A stretch of 64,000 nucleotides of DNA from Accumulibacter sp. (lineage in GTDB: Bacteria; Pseudomonadota; Gammaproteobacteria; Burkholderiales; Rhodocyclaceae): assembly GCF_029255285.1 (NCBI RefSeq), contig NZ_JAPUVI010000002.1, positions 1-64,000 on the forward strand, given 5' to 3'. The translations under genes were made by a program, and so were the position numbers. Position 1 is the first letter of the stretch; every line of letters starts with the position of its first letter. The notes beneath the pieces were generated by a model, which saw only the letters and a list, made by a program, of their open reading frames with translations, searched no databases and was not told where the DNA came from. This document shows positions 16,803 through 25,880 of the stretch, one piece after another.

Positions 16803-17639
16803 GTGGCAAACAGTCTTTTGGGCGCGCTGGATATCGTCGTTCGTTCCGACCCCGGACTGGTGCGGGTTCAGAACGAAGATTCCGCGATGGCCGACGCCAG
16901 CCACGGGCTGGCGATCCTGGCCGACGGGATGGGCGGCTACAACGCCGGCGAAGTGGCCAGCAGCATGGCGACGAAGCTTCTGTCCTCCGGTCTGACGGCG
17001 GCTTTCGAGGTGACTGCCGGTCACCAGAAGGATGGTCGAACGGGGCAGCCGTTCGCCCTGCGCTGTTTGGTCGAGCAAATCTCGGCGGTGAACTCGGCGA
17101 TCTATCTCGCTTCGGCGAGTCAGTCGCAGTTCGGTGGCATGGGTACCACGCTGGTCGCCGCTGTTTTTTGCGACAACCAGATGATCGTCGCGCACGTTGG
17201 CGATTCGCGCCTGTATCGGCTGCGTGGCGAGGAGTTCGTGGCGATGACGCGCGATCACTCGCTGCTCCAGGAGCAGATCGACAGCGGCCTGATTTCGATC
17301 CAGGAGGCGCGCTACGCGGCCAACCGGAACCTGGTGACGCGTGCCGTCGGCGTGGACCCCGAAGTCGAAGCGGAGATCCATGTTCACCAGGTACGGCCGG
17401 GCGATGTGTATCTGCTCTGTTCCGACGGCCTGCACGACATGGTCGATGACGCCGATATCCAGCACGCATTGGAGATGTTCGGCGCCAATCTCGAGAGTGC
17501 CGCCGGGCAACTGATTCAGATGGCCAACGATCATGGCGGCGACGACAATATTTCGGTCATTGTAGTCAAAGTCTTGCGCCGCTTCCCTGCCGCCAGGGGG
17601 GGCTGGGCGAAGCTCTGGTCATGGTTCAGACAAGGATGA
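16803..17639 (+). CDS. PP2C-family protein serine/threonine phosphatase
   Basis: 278 residues from a GTG at 16803, which has GGAG five bases upstream. Upstream in-frame codons look less gene-like. The PP2C metal-site motifs are all there: NED at 24-26, LADGMGGYNAGE (Asp41, Gly42), 'MGTTLVAA', 'HVGDSRLYRLR', 'CSDGLHDMV' and 'DDNISVIVV' at the end. It should remove phosphate from Ser/Thr residues, using Mn or Mg. It is directly followed by an FHA protein, whose family reads phosphothreonine. No Ser/Thr kinase is nearby, so the partner kinase must lie elsewhere. Such phosphatase-FHA pairs are often tied to secretion or cell-envelope control. Confidence 0.9.
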   Translation: MANSLLGALDIVVRSDPGLVRVQNEDSAMADASHGLAILADGMGGYNAGEVASSMATKLLSSGLTAAFEVTAGHQKDGRTGQPFALRCLVEQISAVNSAIYLASASQSQFGGMGTTLVAAVFCDNQMIVAHVGDSRLYRLRGEEFVAMTRDHSLLQEQIDSGLISIQEARYAANRNLVTRAVGVDPEVEAEIHVHQVRPGDVYLLCSDGLHDMVDDADIQHALEMFGANLESAAGQLIQMANDHGGDDNISVIVVKVLRRFPAARGGWAKLWSWFRQG

Positions 17640-17648
17640 GGAAACACG

Positions 17649-18326
17649 ATGGCAAAGCTGATACTTAGCATGGATGGTCTGGTGCTCAAGGAGATCCCGC
17701 TGCTCAAGGATCGCATGAGCATCGGCCGCAAAGCGACCAACGACATTCAGATCGACAACATGGCGATTAGTGGCGAGCACGCGGCGGTGGTGACGATCCT
17801 CAACGATTCCTTCCTCGAGGACTTGAACAGTACGAACGGTACGATGGTCAATGGACAGGCGGTAAGGAAGCATTTCCTGAAGGACGGCGATGTCATCGAG
17901 CTGGGCAAGTACAAGATGAAATACCTTGCCGCTCCCGTGACGCCGGGAGAGACGACGGACTACGCAAAAAACATGCTGTTCGAGTCGATGCCAGTGCCCG
18001 AAGCCGTCAAGGCGAGCGATCCGGTCGGTGCCGGTCGAGCGCTGGCAGGCAAGGGGGCGCCGGCTGTCGCGGCTATCCAGTTGCTCAGCGGCTCGAACGC
18101 CGGCCGTGAATTGCAGTTGACCAAGACGCTGACGACGCTTGGCAAACCCGGCGTGCAAGTCGCGGTGATTGCCCGGCGACCGCAGGGATACTTCCTGACG
18201 CACGTCGAGGGAGCCAGCTTCCCTGTCCTCAATGGCAAGTCGCTCGATGCGCAGGCGCATCGTCTGGAGGACCACGACGTGATCGAGTTGGCTGGCGTGA
18301 AGATGGAGTTTTTCCTGAAGACGTGA
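17649..18326 (+). CDS. FHA-domain protein with a second, degenerate FHA-like half
   Basis: 225 residues, 9 bases after the phosphatase with an AGGA site. The N-terminal FHA domain (about 1-95) has the phosphothreonine-binding residues: SIGR (Arg27), SGEH (Ser41, His44) and STNGT with N68-G69. The C-terminal half (about 130-225) has the same strand pattern ('VLNGKSL', 'HRLEDHDVIELAGVKMEF') but lacks the Arg, Ser-x-x-His and Asn residues, so it probably does not bind phosphopeptide. It is soluble. In context it is the likely reader of a phosphosite that the adjacent PP2C protein erases. Confidence 0.88.
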   Translation: MAKLILSMDGLVLKEIPLLKDRMSIGRKATNDIQIDNMAISGEHAAVVTILNDSFLEDLNSTNGTMVNGQAVRKHFLKDGDVIELGKYKMKYLAAPVTPGETTDYAKNMLFESMPVPEAVKASDPVGAGRALAGKGAPAVAAIQLLSGSNAGRELQLTKTLTTLGKPGVQVAVIARRPQGYFLTHVEGASFPVLNGKSLDAQAHRLEDHDVIELAGVKMEFFLKT

Positions 18327-18420
18327 TGAATTTGCCAGCTCATTGTCAGGAGGCCGTGCCGAGCATTCGGCCGTTTGGCCGCCAGCCGAGCGAAACATCG
18401 GCACTGGCCGTGCAGCCGTC

Positions 18421-19188
18421 ATGAAAGTCAGGGTGCTCGGCTGCAGCGGAGGCATTGGCGGGAGCCATTTGCGGACCACCTCGATGCTGGTCGACGATGA
18501 CCTGCTGATCGATGCCGGAACGGGGGTAGCCGACCTTTCGCTGGGCGAACTGGCGCTCATCGACCACGTCTTCCTGACTCACTCGCACTTGGATCACATT
18601 GCCTCGCTACCGCTGCTGGTTGATTCGGTCAGCGACCTGCGCGACCGGCCCCTGACCGTGCATGCGACGGCGGCGACGCTGGCGATCATCGGCGAACACA
18701 TCTTCAACTGGGTTATCTGGCCCGATTTTCGCGTCATCCCGAGCCCGGAGAAGGCGCTGATTCACTATCAGGCGATGGCGCTTGGCGAATCGGTCCGTAT
18801 CGGTTCGAGGACGGTCACGGCGCTGCCCGCTGAGCATACCGTTCCGGCGGTCGGTTACCAGCTCGATTCCGGGGTTGCCAGCCTGGTTTTCACTGGCGAC
18901 ACGACGGTCAATGACTCCTTCTGGCCGGTGGTCAACCGCATCGCCAACTTGCGCTACCTGCTGATCGAAACCGCCTTCCCCAACCATGAACGGCGCTTGG
19001 CGGATGTCTCCAAGCATCTCTGTCCGAGCATGCTGGCCGAGGAACTGGCGAAGCTCGAAAGGGAGGCCGAGGTCTATGTCAGTCATCTGAAACCCGGCCA
19101 GAGCGAACTGACGATGTTGGAAATCGAACGCTGCGCCGGCCGCTTCAAGCCGCGCATGCTGCAGCACAACCAGATTTTCGAGTTTTGA
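18421..19188 (+). CDS. Metallo-beta-lactamase-fold hydrolase (class II cyclic-nucleotide phosphodiesterase-like)
   Basis: The ATG at 18421 gives 255 residues. The zinc motif THSHLDH (His54, His56, Asp58, His59), 'PAEHTVPAVGY', 'FTGDT' and the C-terminal 'VYVSHLKP' form the binuclear metal site. The 'GCSGGIGG' start and 'HNWVIWPDF' region resemble class II cAMP phosphodiesterases (CpdP/PDE1 type), so breakdown of cAMP or another cyclic nucleotide is a reasonable guess but other phosphodiester substrates are possible. Its stop overlaps a TTG that could start the next gene. Membership in the PP2C-FHA cluster suggests a joint signalling role. Confidence 0.8.
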   Translation: MKVRVLGCSGGIGGSHLRTTSMLVDDDLLIDAGTGVADLSLGELALIDHVFLTHSHLDHIASLPLLVDSVSDLRDRPLTVHATAATLAIIGEHIFNWVIWPDFRVIPSPEKALIHYQAMALGESVRIGSRTVTALPAEHTVPAVGYQLDSGVASLVFTGDTTVNDSFWPVVNRIANLRYLLIETAFPNHERRLADVSKHLCPSMLAEELAKLEREAEVYVSHLKPGQSELTMLEIERCAGRFKPRMLQHNQIFEF

Positions 19189-19202
19189 GCGCGAGACAAG
19201 GA

Positions 19203-21569
19203 ATGGCAGCCAACTGGCCGATCGACAGCAGCCTGGGCGACATGAGTCGGCGCCTGGGTTTCTTCAAGAATCTTCAGCGTGTGACGAACAAGATCCACGC
19301 CACAAATAACGCCGACGAGATCCTGCTCGAGATGTCGGAGGACATTTGCGAACTCTTTCACAGCGATCGGCTGACCATTTATCTGCTCAGCGACGACCGG
19401 CAGAGCATCGTCTCGAAACTGAAGACCGGGCTCGCCTCGCATAAGGACATTCGGCTGCCGATTTCCGAAAAGAGTATTGCCGGCTATGTCGCCGCGACCG
19501 GCAAGATGCTCAATATCCGCGATGTGTACGATGATCGCGAACTCGCGAGCCACAGTCCGAGCTTGCGTTTTCTCAAGGAGATCGACCGGCGTACCGGTTA
19601 TCGTTCCAAGCAGATGCTGGTGGCGCCGATCGTCAACGTCCAGAGCAACGAGTTGCTGGGCGTCGTACAACTGATCAACAGTCGTTCAGACGCACCGTTT
19701 CCGGCGGTCGCCGAGGAGGGTATCCAGGCCCTCGCGCAGACCTTGGCCGTCGCTTTCGCGCAGCGCCAGAAGACTCCCGAGCTTCGGCGGACGCGCTACG
19801 ATGCCCTGGTCAGCGAGGCGATCATTTCGGCCGCCGAGTTCGATCTGGCCCAGCGCTCGGCACGCCGCAAGAACGCCGACATCGAACACGTGCTGTGTAG
19901 CGAGTTCCAGGTTCCGCTGCCGGCCATTGGTGCCGCGCTGTCGACCTATTTCGCGGTTCCCTATGAGCCTTTCCAGCCTGATCGTGTGAAACCGGTCGAT
20001 CTGCTGAAGAATCTCAAGCGCGACTACGTCGAGGCCAATCAGTGGCTACCGATCGAAGAGGCGGCGGAAGGGGTCGTCGTGGTGGCCATCGATCCCGAGC
20101 GGGTCAGGAGTTCGCGGACTGTCAACAACGTTTTTCCGAAGAGCCGGATTGTTTATCGTGTGACCACCCGGCGCGAATTCTCGCTCGCTGTCGACCGCTT
20201 CTTCGCGGCGACGGCCGATCTCGATTCGGTGGGCGATCTGTTGTCCGGTCTCGACGACGACGAACTGGGCGATGGCGGCGGAAGCCATTCCGAGGTGCTC
20301 AGTGCGGCCGCCGACAATGAACTGGTTCGTCTGGTCAACAAGATCATCGTCGATGCTTGTCAGCAAGGGGCTTCCGATATCCACATCGAACCGCGGCCGG
20401 GCAAGGCCAAGACCCTGGTCCGCTTGCGTCGTGATGGTTCGCTGACGCCTTACATCGAGGTTCCCGCGGCCTACCGCAACGCCTTGATCGCCCGCCTCAA
20501 GATCATGTCCGATCTCGACATCTCGGAGAAGCGCCGGCCGCAGGATGGCAAGATTCAGTTCAAGAAGTGGGGGCCGCTGGACATCGAGTTGCGAGTTGCG
20601 ACGTTGCCGACCGCTGGCGGCATGGAAGACGTGGTGCTGCGCATTCTCGCCGCCGGCGAGCCGATCCCGCTCGATCAGCTCGGCGTCACACCACACAACC
20701 TCGAACGCCTGAAGGCCGTGGTCGACAAACCCTACGGCTTGTTTTTCGTCTGCGGCCCAACCGGTTCGGGAAAGACGACTACGCTGCACTCGATCCTGAG
20801 TTACCTCAACCGTCCGGAAACCAAGATCTGGACCGCCGAGGATCCGGTCGAGATTAGTCAGAAGGGTCTGCGGCAGGTGCAGGTTAACAAGAAGGCCGGG
20901 CTCGACTTCGCCACGGTAATGCGCGCCTTTTTGCGCGCTGACCCGGATGTCATCATGGTTGGCGAAATGCGTGACCGGGAAACCGTTTCGATCGGCATCG
21001 AAGCGTCACTCACCGGCCACTTGGTCCTGGCGACGCTGCATACCAACAGCGCGCCCGAGTCGATCAACCGCCTGCTCGACATGGGCATGGACCCGTTCAA
21101 CTTCGCCGATGCGCTACTCGGCGTTCTGGCCCAGCGTCTCGCTAAGCGCTTGTGCCTGTCGTGCCGGGAGGAGTACCAACCGGCAGAGGAAGAGATCGAC
21201 CACCTGCTGGTCGAGTACAGTGCGGAAATGAAGCATACGACGACGTGGCAGGAGGATCCGCTGTCCGCCGCCGAGCGGGTGAAACAGGAATGGCTGAAGC
21301 GCTACGCCAGCGGCGGCAAGTTCACGCTCTACCGCGCCAAAGGCTGTCCAGCCTGTGCCGGAAGTGGTTACAAGGGACGGGTCGGCCTACACGAACTGCT
21401 GACCGGCAGCGATCTTCTCAAGAAGCAGATTCAGGAGCGTGCGCGTGCGGCTGACCTGCTAGCCACTGCGCTCAACGAAGGCATGCGTACGCTACGCATG
21501 GACGGTATCGAAAAAGTTCTGGCCGGCCTCACCGACCTCAAGCAGGTACGTATCGTCTGCGTCAAGTAG
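19203..21569 (+). CDS. GspE/PilB-family secretion ATPase with N-terminal GAF domain
   Basis: About 788 residues from the ATG at 19203; a TTG at 19185, overlapping the previous stop, would add six. Neither start has an ideal ribosome-binding site. Domains: GAF (about 15-180), a GspE-II/MshEN-like region (about 190-330), and the type II/IV secretion ATPase core with Walker A GPTGSGKTTT (Lys524), 'AEDPVEI', and 'RAFLRADPDVIMVGEMRD' (Asp box and Walker B), 'HTNSA' and a zinc site CxxC at 651/654 and 715/718. Such ATPases drive pilus or pseudopilus assembly. A GAF front end is unusual. The cyclic-di-GMP motif of MshEN (RLG...LL...G) is not clear. No pilus genes flank it. Confidence 0.88.
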   Translation: MAANWPIDSSLGDMSRRLGFFKNLQRVTNKIHATNNADEILLEMSEDICELFHSDRLTIYLLSDDRQSIVSKLKTGLASHKDIRLPISEKSIAGYVAATGKMLNIRDVYDDRELASHSPSLRFLKEIDRRTGYRSKQMLVAPIVNVQSNELLGVVQLINSRSDAPFPAVAEEGIQALAQTLAVAFAQRQKTPELRRTRYDALVSEAIISAAEFDLAQRSARRKNADIEHVLCSEFQVPLPAIGAALSTYFAVPYEPFQPDRVKPVDLLKNLKRDYVEANQWLPIEEAAEGVVVVAIDPERVRSSRTVNNVFPKSRIVYRVTTRREFSLAVDRFFAATADLDSVGDLLSGLDDDELGDGGGSHSEVLSAAADNELVRLVNKIIVDACQQGASDIHIEPRPGKAKTLVRLRRDGSLTPYIEVPAAYRNALIARLKIMSDLDISEKRRPQDGKIQFKKWGPLDIELRVATLPTAGGMEDVVLRILAAGEPIPLDQLGVTPHNLERLKAVVDKPYGLFFVCGPTGSGKTTTLHSILSYLNRPETKIWTAEDPVEISQKGLRQVQVNKKAGLDFATVMRAFLRADPDVIMVGEMRDRETVSIGIEASLTGHLVLATLHTNSAPESINRLLDMGMDPFNFADALLGVLAQRLAKRLCLSCREEYQPAEEEIDHLLVEYSAEMKHTTTWQEDPLSAAERVKQEWLKRYASGGKFTLYRAKGCPACAGSGYKGRVGLHELLTGSDLLKKQIQERARAADLLATALNEGMRTLRMDGIEKVLAGLTDLKQVRIVCVK

Positions 21570-21579
21570 GGCGGAACAG

Positions 21580-21606
21580 GCCAGGCCCCCGCGCCGGGGG
21601 CCTGGC
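21580..21606. terminator. Hairpin between convergent genes (likely bidirectional terminator)
   Basis: A perfect 11-bp stem, GCCAGGCCCCC (21580-21590) and GGGGGCCTGGC (21596-21606), with a 5-base loop, fills the 44 bases between the ATPase stop and the end of icd on the other strand. No T run follows on either strand, so it may act with Rho or as an RNA-end stabiliser. Confidence 0.65.
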
Positions 21607-21613
21607 TCGAGAC

Positions 21614-22843
21614 TTACATGCGTTCGATCATTGCATCGCCGAATGCCGAGCAGGACACCTCGGTGGCGCCCTCCATCAGGCGGGCGAAATCGTAGGTCAC
21701 GACCTTGTCGCCGATCGCCGCTTCCATCGACTTGATGATCAGGTCGGCCGCTTCGACCCAGCCCAGGTGGCGCAGCATCATTTCGGCCGAGAGGATCAGC
21801 GAACCCGGATTGACCTTGTCCAGCCCGGCATACTTCGGCGCCGTACCGTGCGTCGCCTCAAAACAGGCGTACTGGTCGGAAATGTTGGCGCCAGGTGCGA
21901 TGCCAATACCGCCCACCTGAGCGGCCAGCGCGTCGGAGATGTAATCGCCGTTCAGGTTGGTGGTGCAGATGACATCGTATTCGGCCGGGCGGAGCAGGAT
22001 TTGCTGCAGGAAGGCGTCGGCGATTGAGTCCTTGATGACGATACCGTTCGGCAGCTTGAGCCATGGTCCGCCATCGATCTCGACACCGCCGAATTCGCTC
22101 TTCGCCAGCGCATAGGCCCAGTCGCGGAAGGAGCCTTCGGTGAACTTCATGATGTTGCCCTTGTGCACGATGGTCACCGAGCGCCGCTTGTTGGTGATCG
22201 CATACTTGATGGCCGCCCGCACCAGACGCTCGGTACCTTCCCGCGAAATCGGCTTGATGCCGATGCCGGAACTCGCCGGAAAACGGATCTTGGTGACACC
22301 CATCTCTTCCTGCAGGAACTTGATGACCTTGTTGCAGCCATCGGAGCCAGCCAGCCACTCGATGCCAGCGTAAATGTCTTCCGTGTTTTCACGGAAAATG
22401 ACCATGTTGGTTTTCGCCGGATCCTTGAGCGGCGAAGGGACACCACGAAAATACTGAATCGGCCGGACGCACTGGTAGAGGTCGAGTTCCTGGCGCAGTG
22501 CGACGTTCAGCGACCGGATGCCGCCGCCGACCGGTGTCGTCATCGGGCCCTTGATCGAAACCGAATACTCCTTCAGCGTATCGAGCGTCTCGGTCGACAA
22601 CCAGACATCGGAGCCGTACATCTGCGTCGATTTCTCGCCAGCGTAGACTTCCATCCAGTAGATCTTCTTGCTGCCGCCGTAGGCCTTGGCGACGGCGGCG
22701 TCGACGACCTTGATCATCACCGGCGTGATGTCTATGCCGATACCGTCGCCTTCGATGTAAGGGATGATCGGGTTGTCCGGGATCGCTTGCCCCGGGATGA
22801 TTTTCGCGCCGCCTTGCGGAACCTTGATCAGACTTTCGCTCAT
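21614..22843 (-). CDS. icd: Isocitrate dehydrogenase (NADP-dependent)
   Basis: 409 residues, very close to the E. coli Icd pattern: '[14 protein letters not shown]', '[20 protein letters not shown]', '[14 protein letters not shown]', '[12 protein letters not shown]' and '[11 protein letters not shown]'. It makes 2-oxoglutarate and NADPH from isocitrate. Ser111 lies in GGGIRS, the site that AceK phosphorylates in E. coli, and aceK is divergent from this gene. A TAGGAG ribosome-binding site sits at 22849-22854, five bases before the ATG. The product stays active or is switched off by AceK, which would divert carbon through the glyoxylate bypass. Confidence 0.97.
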   Translation of the reverse strand: MSESLIKVPQGGAKIIPGQAIPDNPIIPYIEGDGIGIDITPVMIKVVDAAVAKAYGGSKKIYWMEVYAGEKSTQMYGSDVWLSTETLDTLKEYSVSIKGPMTTPVGGGIRSLNVALRQELDLYQCVRPIQYFRGVPSPLKDPAKTNMVIFRENTEDIYAGIEWLAGSDGCNKVIKFLQEEMGVTKIRFPASSGIGIKPISREGTERLVRAAIKYAITNKRRSVTIVHKGNIMKFTEGSFRDWAYALAKSEFGGVEIDGGPWLKLPNGIVIKDSIADAFLQQILLRPAEYDVICTTNLNGDYISDALAAQVGGIGIAPGANISDQYACFEATHGTAPKYAGLDKVNPGSLILSAEMMLRHLGWVEAADLIIKSMEAAIGDKVVTYDFARLMEGATEVSCSAFGDAMIERM

Positions 22844-23194
22844 GCCAACTCCTAATTGTGTGGTTGTCGCCGATACGGGTGCCGGCGCCGGTGCCCTGCA
22901 GCGCCACGCGCCGGCTCAGAAGCTGCAGATCGGACGATGCTGCTTACCTGGGCCCGAAGGAAGCTCGTGCGAAGCCAGATTTCCCTGCGGCACCACCCGC
23001 GATTATGTCGTAAATTCATGTGTTCTGCAGTAATTCTCGGGCTTTCGCCCTTGCCTGGTCCAGCCTCCGGGTGGAACGTCTGGCGCGACAACCAGAGCTT
23101 CGCGAGGCGGCTGCCGGAGTGGCAGTGACGAGCCGGATAGCCATCCCCGGAGGATGCTAAAATCCTTTCGCATCGCATTGCCTGAGCGCTCACC
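22844..23194. promoter_or_regulatory. 351-bp divergent regulatory region between icd and aceK
   Basis: The region has the icd ribosome-binding site near one end and the putative aceK promoter near the other. In between lies an A/T-rich patch around 22990-23040 that reads CATAAT as a possible -10 on the minus strand, with no -35 at correct spacing. No RNA gene, terminator or open gene is convincing. Confidence 0.5.
23155..23163 (+). promoter_or_regulatory. aceK: Candidate extended -10 promoter for aceK
   Basis: TGCTAAAAT at 23155-23163 fits an extended -10 element, 31 bases before the aceK ATG. A -35 is not evident. The short leader implied would be about 25 bases. Confidence 0.5.
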
Positions 23195-24961
23195 ATGGAC
23201 ATTTCGACGATCGAAAACTTGCTCGCCCAACGTATTGTCGAGGCCATGATCGATGGCTTCAATCGGCATTACCGTCTGATTCGAAGCTATGGCCAGCGGG
23301 CTAAAGAGCTCTTCGAGGCCGGCGACTGGCGGGGCGTTCATGATGCCGTCCGGGAGCGCATCCGGTCCTACGATGACCGCGTTCGTGAAACCGCCGACCT
23401 GCTGTCGGCGGAGTTCGGCGCTGCCGCGATCGACGACGCTACCTGGCAGCAGGTCAAGTTGTTCTACATCGGGCAACTGATCAACCACAAGCAACCGGAA
23501 CTTGCCGAAACCTTCTTCAATTCGGTCTGCTCGAAGATCCTGCATCGCACGTATTTCCACAACGACTACATCTTTGCCCGGCCGGCCGTGTCCACCGAAT
23601 ATATCCAGTCGGATCCGCCGTCGTATCGCAGTTACTATCCGGCGCAGCACGGCCTGCGTACGACGATCAAGCAGATCATCATCGACTTCGGCTGGCGGCG
23701 ACCTTTCGAAAGTCTCGATCGCGACATCGACTATGTCCTGCGCAGCGTCAAGGCGCGCTTCGGCAGTTGGCCGGCCGCGGAGGCCAACGCCCAGATCCAG
23801 GTTCTGCACTCTGCCTTCTATCGCAACAAGGGCGCCTACATTTTCGGCAAGGCGATCAACGGCCACCACGAGTACGCCTTCGCCGTGCCGGTTCTACACT
23901 CGCCGGAGGGCAAACTGGTGCTCGATACGATACTGCTTGACAGTTGGCTGATCAGCGTCCTGTTTTCGCTGTCGCGTGCCTATTTCATGGTCGATATGGA
24001 GGTGCCGTCAGCCTATGTGCAGTTCCTGCGCAGCATCATGCCGAACAAACCGGCTTCCGAGCTGTACACCATGCTGGGTCTCGGCAAGCAAGGCAAGACC
24101 CTGTTCTTTCGAGATCTCAAGCAGCACCTGCGGCATTCCGAAGACCAGTTCGTCATCGCACCGGGAATCGCCGGTTTGGTCATGCTGGTTTTCACGCTGC
24201 CCTCGTATCCCTACGTCTTCAAACTCATCAAGGATGTCTTTGGTGCTTCGAAGGAGATGGACCGGGCGACCGTCAAGCGCAAGTACCTGCTCGTCAAGCA
24301 GGTTGACCGGGTTGGCCGCATGGCCGACACACTCGAGTTTTCGCAGGTCGCGCTGCCGCGCAAGCGTTTCTCGGTCGAACTGCTCGAGGCGCTGAAGACG
24401 CTGGCGCCGTCATTGATCGAGGAGGAGGCCGACGATCTGGTGATCAAGCACCTCTACATCGAACGTCGGCTGACGCCGCTCAATATCTACCTCGACACGG
24501 CGACGCCGGAGCAGATAGACCACGCCGTTCTCGAATACGGCAACGCCATCAAGGAACTCGCCTGTGCCAATATCTTTCCGGGCGACATGCTGTGGAAGAA
24601 CTTCGGCGTCACGCGCTACAACAGAGTCGTTTTCTACGACTACGACGAAATCGAGCTGATGACCGATACCAACTTTCGAGTCATTCCCGAGGCGCCGTAC
24701 CCGGAAATGGAAATGGCCAGTGAGCCCTGGTATTCCGTCGCCCGGCACGATGTCTTTCCGGAAGAGTTCGCCAGCTTCCTGCTCGGTTCGCCGAAAGTGC
24801 GCTCGGCTTTCCTCAAGTACCATCGAGCCTTGCTGAGCGTGAAGTTCTGGCAGAGCGCGCAGGAGAAAATCCGCGCCGGCCATGTCGAGGATTTTTTCCC
24901 CTACCCCGAAGAATTGCGGTTTTGCCGAAGGTTTGATGTCGCCCCGGCCGGCGTTGCCTGA
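23195..24961 (+). CDS. aceK: Isocitrate dehydrogenase kinase/phosphatase
   Basis: 588 residues, close to the 578 of E. coli. It begins 'DISTIENLLAQRIVEAMIDGF' and has the family's central block 'PGIAGLVMLVFTLPSYPYVF', 'HLYIERRLTPLNIYL', and the metal/ATP site region 'DMLWKNFGVTRYNRVVFYDYDE'. AceK phosphorylates and dephosphorylates isocitrate dehydrogenase, gating flow between the TCA cycle and the glyoxylate shunt. Its target icd is its divergent neighbour and keeps the target serine. The shunt genes themselves (aceA, aceB) are not in the window. The ribosome-binding site is weak. Confidence 0.97.
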   Translation: MDISTIENLLAQRIVEAMIDGFNRHYRLIRSYGQRAKELFEAGDWRGVHDAVRERIRSYDDRVRETADLLSAEFGAAAIDDATWQQVKLFYIGQLINHKQPELAETFFNSVCSKILHRTYFHNDYIFARPAVSTEYIQSDPPSYRSYYPAQHGLRTTIKQIIIDFGWRRPFESLDRDIDYVLRSVKARFGSWPAAEANAQIQVLHSAFYRNKGAYIFGKAINGHHEYAFAVPVLHSPEGKLVLDTILLDSWLISVLFSLSRAYFMVDMEVPSAYVQFLRSIMPNKPASELYTMLGLGKQGKTLFFRDLKQHLRHSEDQFVIAPGIAGLVMLVFTLPSYPYVFKLIKDVFGASKEMDRATVKRKYLLVKQVDRVGRMADTLEFSQVALPRKRFSVELLEALKTLAPSLIEEEADDLVIKHLYIERRLTPLNIYLDTATPEQIDHAVLEYGNAIKELACANIFPGDMLWKNFGVTRYNRVVFYDYDEIELMTDTNFRVIPEAPYPEMEMASEPWYSVARHDVFPEEFASFLLGSPKVRSAFLKYHRALLSVKFWQSAQEKIRAGHVEDFFPYPEELRFCRRFDVAPAGVA

Positions 24962-24979
24962 CGGTTCATCCCACTCGTC

Positions 24980-25879
24980 ATGCGCCTGTCGCGCCGCAGT
25001 CGTTTCTGGCTGGCCAGCCTCCTGATTCTCGTCCTCGGCCTTGGTGCGCATCACCTGCGCCTGGATGCGCGCGCGCTGTTGTGGCTGGAAGAGTCGCGCC
25101 GTACCTCCGAAGAGCGCGCCGCCAGCCTTTGGTTGCCCGGCTACCGGACGGTGCTACAGGTCGGCGTGACGGGCTATGAGAAGGAGGAATTCTCCGACCT
25201 GGCCTATAACCCGGCGACCGGAACGCTGTTCACCGTCAGCAGCAAGCAGCCGCTGCTCATCGAGTTGTCACGTGAAGGCGGGGTGTTGCGCCGTATACCG
25301 GTACGTGGCGCGTCCGATCTCGAGGGCGTCGCGGTGTTGGAAGGCGGCTGCATGGCGATCACCGACGAACGCCAGCATCGGCTGTCGATCTTCCGCATCG
25401 ACCCCGGAACTCAAGAGTTGCGCGCCGAGCATTTCATCCAGCAGGTCGATCTCGGCCACGCGGAGGAACCGAACAAGGGCTTCGAAGGTTTGGCCTGGGA
25501 TCCTCGCCACCGGCGCCTGCTGTTGGGCAAGGAGAAGTACCCGGTGATGCTCTACGGCCTGCCTTCGGACGGCTGCCGCGTCACCGGCGAGTTGCAGGAA
25601 CTGCAGGATCTCGGCGGCTACATGACCGATCTGGCGGCGCTCACCGTCGATCCACGCAGCGGCTACATCCTGGCGCTATCGCAGGAGTCGCATCTGCTGG
25701 TGGAATTGAACGAGACCTATCAGCCGCACAGTTTCATTACCCTGCTGCGCGGCCTGAACGGTCTCGAGCACTCTATCCCTCAGGCCGAGGGACTCGCTCT
25801 CGATGAGGCCGGTAATCTGTACGTGGTCAGCGAACACAATCTGTTCTACGTGTTTCGCAAGGCGCCAGTCGATCCATAG
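24980..25879 (+). CDS. SdiA-regulated (YjiK-like) beta-propeller protein, membrane-anchored
   Basis: 299 residues with an N-terminal membrane segment (about 10-24), then a repeat-rich domain matching the SdiA-regulated family. Motifs: 'EKEEFSDLAYNPATGTLFTV', 'GASDLEGVAVLEGGCMAITDE', 'NKGFEGLAWDPRHRRLLLGKE', 'DLAALTVDPRSGYILALSQES' and 'QAEGLALDEAGNLYVVSE'. These short repeats form a propeller, probably periplasmic. The biochemical role is not known; related proteins are sometimes called esterase-like or phytase-like. It lies 19 bases after aceK and ends one base from the convergent hyi stop, with no terminator visible between them. Confidence 0.85.
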   Translation: MRLSRRSRFWLASLLILVLGLGAHHLRLDARALLWLEESRRTSEERAASLWLPGYRTVLQVGVTGYEKEEFSDLAYNPATGTLFTVSSKQPLLIELSREGGVLRRIPVRGASDLEGVAVLEGGCMAITDERQHRLSIFRIDPGTQELRAEHFIQQVDLGHAEEPNKGFEGLAWDPRHRRLLLGKEKYPVMLYGLPSDGCRVTGELQELQDLGGYMTDLAALTVDPRSGYILALSQESHLLVELNETYQPHSFITLLRGLNGLEHSIPQAEGLALDEAGNLYVVSEHNLFYVFRKAPVDP

Positions 25880-25880
25880 T

